Positions 47,587-56,483 of a stretch of 64,000 bases of DNA are shown piece after piece. Every line of letters starts with the position of its first letter. The first letter of the stretch is position 1. Position numbers and translations under genes: made by a program. The notes under the pieces were generated by a model. It saw only the letters and a program-made list of their open reading frames with translations, was not told where the DNA came from and made no database searches. Where the stretch lies: assembly GCA_031260665.1 (NCBI GenBank), contig JAISLD010000008.1, positions 37,196 to 101,195 of the forward strand, read 5' to 3'. The stretch comes from Oscillospiraceae bacterium. GTDB lineage: Bacteria > Bacillota > Clostridia > Oscillospirales > Ruminococcaceae.

Positions 47587-47762
47587 CAGCTCATCTCGCT
47601 TGAACCGCTTGAATACGCGGTTCAAGCGAGAACACCGCGGCTGACCGCCACACGGGCAAGCCGCGCACAATCTTATGGTAACAAGGGGTTCGCCCCTGTT
47701 ATGGAAACCAAGTTTCCGATAAACGGCGGGCAACCCCCGCACACATTATTCAGGAGGAATCA

Positions 47763-49364
47763 ATGAAAAAAAGAATTCTCGCAATTCTTCTCGGCTCGTG
47801 CCTCGCGCTCTCTGCTTTCACAGCGTGCGACAAGACAGAAACCACAGAAGAAACCACCACAGCAGGCACAACAACTGCTGCTGACGCAAACGCTGAAACC
47901 ACAACTCCCGCTCCCGTGGAAGTTGAAGCAGGTCAGTTTGAAGGCGTAACCGTTACAGTCGCTTACATGACAAGTGCAGCGGTTAACTCCGGCGACAAAG
48001 CAAGAATCGAAGGCGTTATCAACGAATACGTCGGCGAAAAACTCGGTGGACTTCAGGTAAAATGGCTTGAAGCAGGTCCCGCTTGGTCTTTTGACACAGT
48101 TACACAGCAAATCCAGTCCGGTTCGGCTGACTTTGACATTCTTCCCGCATTCTCATGGTCTGCACCTACAGTTCTTGCAGGCGCACAATCAGGTCAGTTC
48201 CTTCGTCTTGACGACCCTGACAACAACCTCCTTCAGTCCTACGGTTCAGGCCTCTTCACAGGCGCAGCAGGCGCAGCAATGAAGGGCGCATCGACCTATG
48301 CAGGTCCTGACGGCGTTGGCGTCTATGCAGTCGCAGTTGAAAAAGACGGCGCGTCTGACGGCGGCTATCTCGTAAACAACGACGTTCTCGCAGCAGCTGA
48401 CAAGTCAATCTCTGACCTCAACCTCGGCGACTTCACTTCTTGGGGCGACACTCTCCAGGCAGTTAAGGACAGCGGCGTAACATTCCCGCTCGTAGTTGAA
48501 GCAGAAGTTCTCGACCGTATCGTAAACCACGTGGCTTACGTTGGTAACACAACAACAATCCTCGGTATCCAATTCGGTTCCGACCCCGCAAGCGCACCCA
48601 CAACTATAGTTAACCGTTATGCAACCGACGACTATTCAAAGTTCGTTGACACAGTAAACGGCTACTACAGCAAGGGCTTCATCGACCCCGCAACAACAAT
48701 CCAAGATTCCGCTCCTGACGCAATCACAACAGCTCGTAACGCAGGTACGTTTGCAGTTGCTACATACCTCGCAGACGCTTCGGGCGCAGCAACCAACCCC
48801 GCAGCAGCAACACAGAACATCACTTATCACAGCCAGTTCCTCTATATGGACTCGCTGACATCAACAGGCGCAGGCTTCGCTCTCTATGCAGGCACAAAGA
48901 ATGCCGACGCAGCAGCAGCGTTCCTCGGCCTCTGGTTCACAGACGCAACACTTAACAACTACATCAACTGGGGCGAAGAAGGCACAGATTTCACACTCTC
49001 AGGCAATGTAGCTACAGCAATCGAAGGCAAAGACCACAACCCGCTCGGCGCTTGGCAGAACGGTTCAGGTCTCCTGCAGGTTGCTGGCTCTTATGAGACA
49101 GTTCCCAACGCATTCACAAACCAACAGGCACAGAACGCAGCAGCAAAGATTCTCTCGTCAATGGGCTACCAGTTCGACGCAAGCAAGGCTGAAGTTGAAT
49201 TCAACAACACAGGCGCTTGGGTTGCTTCCAACGCGGTTCCTCTCGGCGCAGGCGCAGTTGAAGTTTCAAAACTCGCTGCTCTCCTCACAGAACTCGAATC
49301 AGCTGGCGCTTCCAAGCTCGTAACAGAAGCTCAGGCTCAACTCGACCAGTTCCTCGCAGGCTAA
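47763..49364 (+). CDS. Extracellular solute-binding lipoprotein
   Basis: Lipobox LSAFTAC, Thr/Glu-rich linker, SBP-like body; downstream of the two permeases. Confidence 0.88.
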   Translation: MKKRILAILLGSCLALSAFTACDKTETTEETTTAGTTTAADANAETTTPAPVEVEAGQFEGVTVTVAYMTSAAVNSGDKARIEGVINEYVGEKLGGLQVKWLEAGPAWSFDTVTQQIQSGSADFDILPAFSWSAPTVLAGAQSGQFLRLDDPDNNLLQSYGSGLFTGAAGAAMKGASTYAGPDGVGVYAVAVEKDGASDGGYLVNNDVLAAADKSISDLNLGDFTSWGDTLQAVKDSGVTFPLVVEAEVLDRIVNHVAYVGNTTTILGIQFGSDPASAPTTIVNRYATDDYSKFVDTVNGYYSKGFIDPATTIQDSAPDAITTARNAGTFAVATYLADASGAATNPAAATQNITYHSQFLYMDSLTSTGAGFALYAGTKNADAAAAFLGLWFTDATLNNYINWGEEGTDFTLSGNVATAIEGKDHNPLGAWQNGSGLLQVAGSYETVPNAFTNQQAQNAAAKILSSMGYQFDASKAEVEFNNTGAWVASNAVPLGAGAVEVSKLAALLTELESAGASKLVTEAQAQLDQFLAG

Positions 49365-49394
49365 TCACAACAAGTTTAGCAAAACAAGAAGCGT

Positions 49395-49421
49395 CGCCCC
49401 GATTGGGGCGGCGTTTTTTTG
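49395..49421 (+). terminator. Intrinsic terminator of the SBP operon
   Basis: GCGTCGCCCCGATTGGGGCGGCG followed by a T run. Confidence 0.85.
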
Positions 49422-49510
49422 TAGTTTCTTTTTGAATTCGACACTCTACGACAGAATAATACGACAAGATGTGATATAATGTACTCAACAAAACAAGAAA
49501 GAGGTACATT

Positions 49511-49681
49511 ATGACAGAAAACTTTGAAAAACCGTACACATCGCTGTTCAACGGATTGACGGACACAATCGATGAGATGGAGGTGCTTCTCGTAAGATTG
49601 AAGCGGTTGCAGATTGAAGCGGAGGAAAGATTTATAAACACAGGTGAGTCAAAGATTGCGCTGATGACACACGCAAGTTAA
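49511..49681 (+). CDS. Small 56-aa protein
   Basis: MTENFEKPYTSLFNGLTDTIDEMEVLLVRLKRLQIEAEERFINTGESKIALMTHAS; AAAGAGG SD and extended -10 TGATATAAT upstream; below the ORF-track cutoff. Confidence 0.65.
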   Translation: MTENFEKPYTSLFNGLTDTIDEMEVLLVRLKRLQIEAEERFINTGESKIALMTHAS

Positions 49682-49806
49682 CACAAAGTTAACATAAAAT
49701 TAACCTTTTGTTCATACATTCTCGTCGAAATAGAGGTATAATAGGAACAGTAACAAGATAGGTGAATTGTCGCTTATCCTCTTGCCTTCCTCGAAAGGAG
49801 GAGATT

Positions 49807-50502
49807 ATGGCTATCGATCCAATCAGCGCGCTCGCTACATCGGCAGTTGCTGTGTCACAAATCGCACCGCGACCGAAAGTCGGGGGCGTTCAGCAGGCAC
49901 AAAAGCCGGAGCGCGGTAACATAATAGAGTCGCTTCAAAAGAAGCAAGCGGAGGTTGCAACACAGAAACCTCAAGGTCAGGTCAGCGAAGCAGACATTAC
50001 GCATCGTGATGTGCAAATCCCTGTGGAACGGACAGCGCAGCAGCCTGTTCAGACGGAACAGCCGCAGCAGTATCGTGCGGTGCGGTTGCTTGACGAAGGT
50101 GTGCCCGAACAAGTTCCTGTTGAGGTTGCGGAGCAACGCGAAACCCGTGTGGAGAACAACAACACGGTTCGGGAACAGCAGACGGTGCAGTCACGCCCCG
50201 ACACGGAGTCGAACACGATTGAACAACGGCTTGAAAGCTCAAAGCAACGCGTTGACGCACAACTTACTGAACGAAACATCGAAGAAACACTCGCAGACGT
50301 CAAGGCAAGCGAAAACCGCAACGTGGTGAGCCGTGCCGCAGAAGAAACTGCCGACACGACACGCGCAAACCAAGGCGAGGGCGTTTCCGCGAACAGCGAC
50401 AGACAACTGACCGCAGCACAAGAGCAAGGTCTTGAAACATACGAACAAATCCAAAGCTATGCCGACCCCGTGAACCTTTCTAAAGCTGCAACAGCTGCTT
50501 AA
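49807..50502 (+). CDS. Hypothetical Gln/Glu-rich, low-complexity protein
   Basis: Good SD (AAAGGAGG) before ATG 49807; conserved family not recognised. Confidence 0.65.
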   Translation: MAIDPISALATSAVAVSQIAPRPKVGGVQQAQKPERGNIIESLQKKQAEVATQKPQGQVSEADITHRDVQIPVERTAQQPVQTEQPQQYRAVRLLDEGVPEQVPVEVAEQRETRVENNNTVREQQTVQSRPDTESNTIEQRLESSKQRVDAQLTERNIEETLADVKASENRNVVSRAAEETADTTRANQGEGVSANSDRQLTAAQEQGLETYEQIQSYADPVNLSKAATAA

Positions 50503-50703
50503 CGGCTCTACATAACAAAAACCTATCCTTTCGGAACGGTTTGTCAAGGACAGATTTTGTGTGTTCACAGAAAATTTACAATTACGATGATTGTGCCGTT
50601 AATTTTGAGGGTTGAAATTTGTTGCTACTTGTGTTATACTGACTTTGTTAGCTCGTTAGCAAAGTCCGATTAATTAGAATTTGTAAAGAGAGGATTTGGT
50701 AAC

Positions 50704-50820
50704 ATGAAAGAGTATTTTACCGTTGGAAGCGATAAATGGAAAACTACTGTTAAGGTCTGTGTTTTAATTGGTGGAATTATCGGATTGATTAGTGGAGCAA
50801 AAATCTTCTTTTATATGTGA
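50704..50820 (+). CDS. Small 38-aa putative membrane protein
   Basis: MKEYFTVGSDKWKTTVKVCVLIGGIIGLISGAKIFFYM; promoter TTGAAA-17-TATACT (50612-50640) and AGAGGA SD. Confidence 0.65.
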   Translation: MKEYFTVGSDKWKTTVKVCVLIGGIIGLISGAKIFFYM

Positions 50821-50931
50821 GAGAAATGAATTTTTGACACATCGACAAATTCCAGTTTGTCGAGAACCTTAGCTGCTTAAAGGCTCTGCATAACAAAAAC
50901 CTATCCTTTCGGATAGGTTTTTGCAATTGGT

Positions 50932-51504
50932 TTACTTCACAATCTCGGCGAGATAACCCACGGGGAGGTTCAGTGTGTTGCTCTCGTCTGTGTCGATGTG
51001 CGCCGCCTCGGTGAACGAGTCGCGAACACGCACCACCACGTCGTCAAGCAGCGCCGCTCTGCCTGTGCCCGCGATTTTCAGCTTGATGATGTCGCCATTG
51101 TTCAGCCCGTTTTCTTCAGCAAACTTCGGCGTCATGTGCGCGTGGCGTTTCGCCACGATCACGCCCTCGGCGATAGTCAGCTCGCCTGCAGGGCCAATCA
51201 GCGTGCAGCCGGGAGTGCCTTTCACGTCGCCCGACTCGCGAATGTCAATCTTCACGCCGACAGAGCGTGCGTCAGTCGCCGATAACTCAACTTGAACCGC
51301 CGCCCTGCACGGACCGAGAATCGACACGCCGGCAATCTCTCGCTTCGGTCCTTTCACGGTCACGCGTTCGTCGCAGACAAACTCGGTCGGTTGTGACAGC
51401 CTTTTCTTTTCGGTCAGCGTCGCGCCTTTGCCGAACAACGCCTCGAGCGCTTCTTCGGTGACGTGAATGTGACGCGCCGATGTTTCAACAAGAATCTTTG
51501 CCAT
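50932..51504 (-). CDS. pduL: PduL-type phosphate acyltransferase
   Basis: VETSARHIHVTEEALEALFGKG, GPCRAAVQVELSATDAR, VIVAKRHAHMTPKFAEENG. Confidence 0.92.
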   Translation of the reverse strand: MAKILVETSARHIHVTEEALEALFGKGATLTEKKRLSQPTEFVCDERVTVKGPKREIAGVSILGPCRAAVQVELSATDARSVGVKIDIRESGDVKGTPGCTLIGPAGELTIAEGVIVAKRHAHMTPKFAEENGLNNGDIIKLKIAGTGRAALLDDVVVRVRDSFTEAAHIDTDESNTLNLPVGYLAEIVK

Positions 51505-51528
51505 TTTGTTGCTCCTTTATATTTGTAT

Positions 51529-51645
51529 TTACATACCGGTCCAGAATGTCGGGTCGAAGATAATGCCGAGAAGAATACCGACAGCGAGAATCCCCGCCCC
51601 GATACGCACGACCCACTTCATTCCCTCGCGTTGTTTCTTATTCAT
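51529..51645 (-). CDS. Small 38-aa putative membrane protein overlapping the engB stop
   Basis: MNKKQREGMKWVVRIGAGILAVGILLGIIFDPTFWTGM; ATGAATAA overlap with engB. Confidence 0.6.
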   Translation of the reverse strand: MNKKQREGMKWVVRIGAGILAVGILLGIIFDPTFWTGM

Positions 51646-52261
51646 CGCTTTTTTCCTTTTCTCCTGTTGAGAGTTGTGTGATTATGTGGCGAAGCTCGTT
51701 TAGCCCAAGCCCGTTTATCGCTGAGAATTCAACGACCTTGACCGCGTCGGGTTCGATTTCAAGCAAACTCATCTGCTCACGAAACATCACGCGGTTCGCC
51801 TCGGTTTCGTTTTTGCTCAGTTTGTCGGCTTTGGTGAGAACAATGACGAACGGTATCTCGGTAGTGATGAAGAAGTTGATGGAGTTGAGGTCGTCTTTCG
51901 TCGGTTTGTGGCGAAAGTCAATCAGCAGGAACACGACCTCAAGCGACTCCGCCCTGCTCTCGAAGTACCCGCTCACCAAACTTGCGTAACGCCGCCGTTC
52001 GTTTTGCGGCTGTTTTGCAAAGCCATAACCCGGCAAATCGACGAGATAAACGTCGCCTGCCGAGTAGAAGTTGACTGTGCCCGTCTTGCCCGGTGTGTTG
52101 CTGACACGCGCAAGGCTTTTGCGCCCGAACAAGGCGTTCAGCATTGACGATTTGCCGACGTTGCTTCGCCCCACGAACGCGAACTCGGGCTTGTCACATG
52201 GGGGCAGTTGCTCTTTGGTGCCGTATGCGGCGCAAAACTGCGCGCTTTTGAAATCAATCAA
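51638..52261 (-). CDS. engB: Ribosome biogenesis GTPase YsxC/EngB
   Basis: FVGRSNVGKSSMLNALFGRK, VDLPGYGFAKQP. Confidence 0.95.
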   Translation of the reverse strand: MIDFKSAQFCAAYGTKEQLPPCDKPEFAFVGRSNVGKSSMLNALFGRKSLARVSNTPGKTGTVNFYSAGDVYLVDLPGYGFAKQPQNERRRYASLVSGYFESRAESLEVVFLLIDFRHKPTKDDLNSINFFITTEIPFVIVLTKADKLSKNETEANRVMFREQMSLLEIEPDAVKVVEFSAINGLGLNELRHIITQLSTGEKEKSDE

Positions 52262-52272
52262 GGATTCTCCTG

Positions 52273-54666
52273 TTAAAATTTGGTGAAGCGTGACGCTTCT
52301 GCTTTTATGCGCCAGATGTTCTCTGCATAGTCTTTGATGGTGCGGTCGCTGCTGAAGAACCCCGCGTTAACGGCGTTAAGCCAGCACTTTTTGTAGAAAC
52401 CGCGCTTGTCGCCCACAAAGTCGCGGTTCAGCTGAAGTTTGGCGTCAACGTAGGAACGGAGGTCGTAAAGCAGATAGTAGTTATCCGCTTTGTGCCAACT
52501 CGCGCCCTCAAGAAGCGAGTAGTACAGCTCGCGGAAGTTGCCGCTGCCATCGTCTGACAACGTGCCGTCTATCAGTGAGAGGAGGACTTTCTCTATCTTG
52601 CTGTCGTCAAGGATAATCTTGCGCGGGTCATAGTTTGGACCGAACTTTTCTATATCTTCCACCTTGGCACCGAAGATGTAGTTGTTCTCCTCGCCTGCTT
52701 CACGCACAATCTCGATGTTCGCCCCGTCATAGGTGCCGAGTGTGACCGTGCCGTTTTGCATAAACTTCATGTTCCCGGTGCCCGAAGCTTCCGTGCCCGC
52801 AGTGCTGATTTGCTCTGACACGTCGGCGCCGCTGACCAAATATTCCGCGTAAGACACGTTGTAGTTTTGCACGAACAGAACTTTAATGAGGTCGCGAAGC
52901 TGCGGGTCGCTTTTAATGAATTTCGCTATCTCGTTGATGTATTTGATGATTGTTTTGGCACGAGTATAAGCGGGTGCGGCTTTTGCGCCGAAGATGAAGG
53001 CGGTCGGCTGAAAGTCTTTTATCTCGCCCGACTTTATCCCGTAGGCGATGTAGAGAATAGAAAAGGCGTTAAGCAGCTGACGCTTGTATTCGTGGAGCCG
53101 CTTCACTTGCACGTCGAAGATAAACGACGGCGCAATTTTCACGCCCTCGCGCTTCTCGATGTAATCCGCGAGCTTTTGCTTTCGTATTTCTTTGATACGA
53201 ACAAACTTGTCAATCACCGACATGTCGTCCGCGTACTTAGCGAGGGGCTTCAGCTTGTCGGTGTCGCGCACCCAGTCGCCACTGCCGAGAAGCTCTGTGA
53301 ACAACGCCGACAACTCGGGGTTGCAGAGAGCAAGCCAACGGCGTGGAGTTATGCCGTTGGTTTTGTTTTGGAATTTCTCGGGGTCAAGCGAGTACCAGTC
53401 TTTCAGCACCGAGGCTTTCAGTATCTCAGTGTGAATCTCCGCCACTCCGTTGACCGCGCCGCCCGCATAGACAGCGGTGCGCGCCATGTGAGCCACGGTG
53501 TTGCTGTTTGAAATCAGTTTCATATTCTCAATGTGCGCCTTGGTGAAGTCCTTGGCGTACATTTCAGATATGAACCGCTCGTTTAGTTGAACCAGCACCT
53601 TGAACAGACGCGGCACAACGTCAATCAGCATTGTGCTGTCCCACTTCTCAAGTGCTTCGGGCATGATTGTGTGGTTGGTGTAGTTAAACGTGCGTTTAGC
53701 GATATCAAACGCCGCGTCAAAGTCAAGGTTATAGACACGCGTAAGCTCGTCGATAAGGGCGGGGATAGCGAGAACAGGGTGCGTGTCGTTCAGCTGAATC
53801 GCGTGGTACTTGTGGAAGTCGCGGAGGTCACGCCCCGCGTTTAGGTGATGACGAATCGCGTCTTTGACAGAAGCGGTCGAGAAGAAAACCTCTTGCTTCA
53901 GCCGCAGAAGCCGCCCCTCGTAAGAGTTGTCGTTCGGATAAAGCACAGCCGAGATGTTTTCGGCTTCACGGTCGGAAGCGGTTGCGCCGAGATAGTCGCC
54001 GCGGTCAAACTTGGCGAAATCAAAGCCGCTTGTTCCCTCGGCTTGCCACAAACGAAGCGTGCCGATGTGGTTTGTGCCGTACCCGATAATCGGCATATCG
54101 TAGGGAACCGCTCTCACAAACACACCGCCGCCGTATTCAACCACCACGCTCTCTTGTTCACGGCGAACGCTCCACGGGTCGCCAAACTGTGACCAGTTGT
54201 CGGCCGCTTCACATTGCCAACCGTTCACGAAAGACTGCCTGAACAGCCCGTACTTATAGCGTATGCCGTAGCCGTCAAGGGGGAGGTCAAGAGTCGCCGC
54301 GCTGTCCAAGAAGCAAGCGGCAAGCCGCCCAAGCCCACCGTTGCCGAGAGCCGCGTCCTCAATCTCCTCAAGTGAGTTGATATCCGCGCCGAGATCTTTC
54401 AGCAACGTGTCGGCGTTGCCGAGAAGCCCCAGACACAGCAGGTTGTTATAGACAGCCCGCCCCATAAGGAACTCCATTGACAGATACATTGCGCGCCGAC
54501 TTGAGAGGTGCGCCTTTGTCGATTTGTTCCACGAGGGAGCAATCAGCTCTGTCACTTGCTCGCCGATTGCGTTGTGAAGTTGCCACGGTGTGGCTTTGTC
54601 GGCCGAAACGCCGTACTTTGTTTCAAGGTTTGATATCAGTTTCGCTTTATCGAGTGAGTATGGCAT
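52273..54666 (-). CDS. glgP: Glycogen/maltodextrin phosphorylase
   Basis: SMEFLMGRAVYNNLL, GNGGLGRLAACFLDSAATL, TNGITPRRWL, EASGTGNMKFMQNG. Confidence 0.96.
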   Translation of the reverse strand: MPYSLDKAKLISNLETKYGVSADKATPWQLHNAIGEQVTELIAPSWNKSTKAHLSSRRAMYLSMEFLMGRAVYNNLLCLGLLGNADTLLKDLGADINSLEEIEDAALGNGGLGRLAACFLDSAATLDLPLDGYGIRYKYGLFRQSFVNGWQCEAADNWSQFGDPWSVRREQESVVVEYGGGVFVRAVPYDMPIIGYGTNHIGTLRLWQAEGTSGFDFAKFDRGDYLGATASDREAENISAVLYPNDNSYEGRLLRLKQEVFFSTASVKDAIRHHLNAGRDLRDFHKYHAIQLNDTHPVLAIPALIDELTRVYNLDFDAAFDIAKRTFNYTNHTIMPEALEKWDSTMLIDVVPRLFKVLVQLNERFISEMYAKDFTKAHIENMKLISNSNTVAHMARTAVYAGGAVNGVAEIHTEILKASVLKDWYSLDPEKFQNKTNGITPRRWLALCNPELSALFTELLGSGDWVRDTDKLKPLAKYADDMSVIDKFVRIKEIRKQKLADYIEKREGVKIAPSFIFDVQVKRLHEYKRQLLNAFSILYIAYGIKSGEIKDFQPTAFIFGAKAAPAYTRAKTIIKYINEIAKFIKSDPQLRDLIKVLFVQNYNVSYAEYLVSGADVSEQISTAGTEASGTGNMKFMQNGTVTLGTYDGANIEIVREAGEENNYIFGAKVEDIEKFGPNYDPRKIILDDSKIEKVLLSLIDGTLSDDGSGNFRELYYSLLEGASWHKADNYYLLYDLRSYVDAKLQLNRDFVGDKRGFYKKCWLNAVNAGFFSSDRTIKDYAENIWRIKAEASRFTKF

Positions 54667-54737
54667 AGTTATCTCGTTTGGAATTTATGTGGTTACACAA
54701 TTATAACATATAGTAGGCTTTAAGTCAACAAAGCACA

Positions 54738-55313
54738 TCACGCAATGCCCGATATAAACAGCTTGACGCCGACAGCTACCAACACCGTGCCACCGATAAG
54801 CCCCGCCTTTGAACCGAGGAGCGAGCCGAACTTTTTGCCCAGAAGCGCGCCGACAAAGCAGATGATAAACGTCACCGCACCGATAATCCCGACCGCGGCA
54901 AACGCGTTTGCGCCGTGAAGCCCCATTGCGGGGAAGCTGACACCGACCACAAGCGCGTCTATCGATGTGGCGACTGCCTGAACAGCCAAAGCGACAGGCG
55001 ACAGCACCGACTTCGCGGCTTTGTCGTCGTGGTGCTTCAGTGAATCGATAAACATCTTTGTTCCGATAACACCGAGGCAGATAAGCGCAACCCAAGGCGC
55101 GAACCGCTCAATCGTCGCGGCGAACAAGCTGCCGAGCAGATAGCCGAGAAGCGGCATTATCGCTTGCGCCACAGCAAAGATTGCCGCCACGATGAACGCG
55201 TGGCGTAACTTAAGCGGACTCAGCGCCATACCGTTGGCGGCGGACACGGCGAGTGCGTCCATTGAGAGGGCGACGCCTATGACGGCAGTTTGAAGAATAA
55301 GACTTATGTCCAT
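54738..55313 (-). CDS. mntP: Putative manganese efflux pump MntP
   Basis: ALSMDALAVSAANGMAL, AVATSIDALVVGVSF. Confidence 0.92.
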   Translation of the reverse strand: MDISLILQTAVIGVALSMDALAVSAANGMALSPLKLRHAFIVAAIFAVAQAIMPLLGYLLGSLFAATIERFAPWVALICLGVIGTKMFIDSLKHHDDKAAKSVLSPVALAVQAVATSIDALVVGVSFPAMGLHGANAFAAVGIIGAVTFIICFVGALLGKKFGSLLGSKAGLIGGTVLVAVGVKLFISGIA

Positions 55314-55321
55314 TAAGAATG

Positions 55322-56452
55322 TTATATCACTTTCCCGAGAATCGGCGTGTATTTCGCCCTGAACGCGGCGAAATCGCCTTGTTCAATCGACTGCCTTATC
55401 TCACGGATAAACGTGTTGTAGAAATAAAGATTGTGCAGAACGCCAAGCCTGCCCGCAAGGGTTTCGTCCGCTTTGAAAAGATGACGAAGATATGCGCGTG
55501 AGTGACGCTTGCAGGTGGGGCAACCGCAGTGTTCGTCAACGGGGCGGTCGTCTTTTGCGTATTTCTCGTTGGTGACGTGGGTTATCCCCGACCAAGTGAA
55601 GAGCGTGCCGTGACGAGCGTTCCGTGAAGGCATTACGCAGTCAAACATATCTATGCCGCGCGCTATCGCTTCGATGATGTTGACAGGCGTGCCGACACCC
55701 ATAAGATAGCGTGGCTTTGCGGTTGGCATATATGGCGCAACCGTGTCGATAACGCGATACATCACGTCGGCGGATTCACCGACAGCAAGCCCGCCGATTG
55801 CATAGCCGTCTAAGTCAAGGGCGGCAATGTCGGTCATGTGCTTGACCCGAATGTTGTCGTAGACACCGCCTTGGTTTATCCCAAACAGCATTTGCTTTTG
55901 GTTAAGAGTGTCGGGTAGAGAGTTCAGCCTGTCTATCTCATCTTTACAGCGGACAAGCCAGCGAGTGGTGCGAGCCGCCGATTTCTCGACATAATCGTAG
56001 GGAGAAGGGTTCGCCACACATTCATCAAATGCCATTGCGATATCCGAACCGAGGTTTGACTGAATCTGTATGCTTTCCTCCGCTCCCATAAAGATTTTGC
56101 GTCCGTCAATGTGAGATGAGAAGTAAACGCCTTCTTCTTTTATCTTTCTCAGTTTAGCGAGCGAGAAAACCTGAAAGCCGCCGCTGTCAGTGAGGAGCGG
56201 TCCGTCCCAGCCCGTGAAGCGGTGCAAGCCGCCGAGACGACGAATCAGCTTGTCGCCGGGACGCAGGTGGAGATGATAGGTGTTCGACAGCATAACTTGA
56301 CACTCTGTGTCGAGCAGGTCAAACGCCGAAACCGCGCCTTTCACCGCACCCGCGGTCGCCACGTTCATAAAGAACGGCGTTTCGACCGTGCCGTGTGCCG
56401 TGGTCAACCGTCCGCGTCTTGCGTTGCCATCTGTTGTTATAAGTTCAAACAT
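55322..56452 (-). CDS. tgt: Queuine/preQ1 tRNA-ribosyltransferase
   Basis: HGTVETPFFMNVATAGAVKG, LLTDSGGFQVFSLAKLRKI, GVGTPVNIIEAIARGIDMFDCVMPSRNARHG. Confidence 0.97.
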   Translation of the reverse strand: MFELITTDGNARRGRLTTAHGTVETPFFMNVATAGAVKGAVSAFDLLDTECQVMLSNTYHLHLRPGDKLIRRLGGLHRFTGWDGPLLTDSGGFQVFSLAKLRKIKEEGVYFSSHIDGRKIFMGAEESIQIQSNLGSDIAMAFDECVANPSPYDYVEKSAARTTRWLVRCKDEIDRLNSLPDTLNQKQMLFGINQGGVYDNIRVKHMTDIAALDLDGYAIGGLAVGESADVMYRVIDTVAPYMPTAKPRYLMGVGTPVNIIEAIARGIDMFDCVMPSRNARHGTLFTWSGITHVTNEKYAKDDRPVDEHCGCPTCKRHSRAYLRHLFKADETLAGRLGVLHNLYFYNTFIREIRQSIEQGDFAAFRAKYTPILGKVI

Positions 56453-56483
56453 ATTTCCTGTTCAGGTTTTGCAGCGGCGTCAG

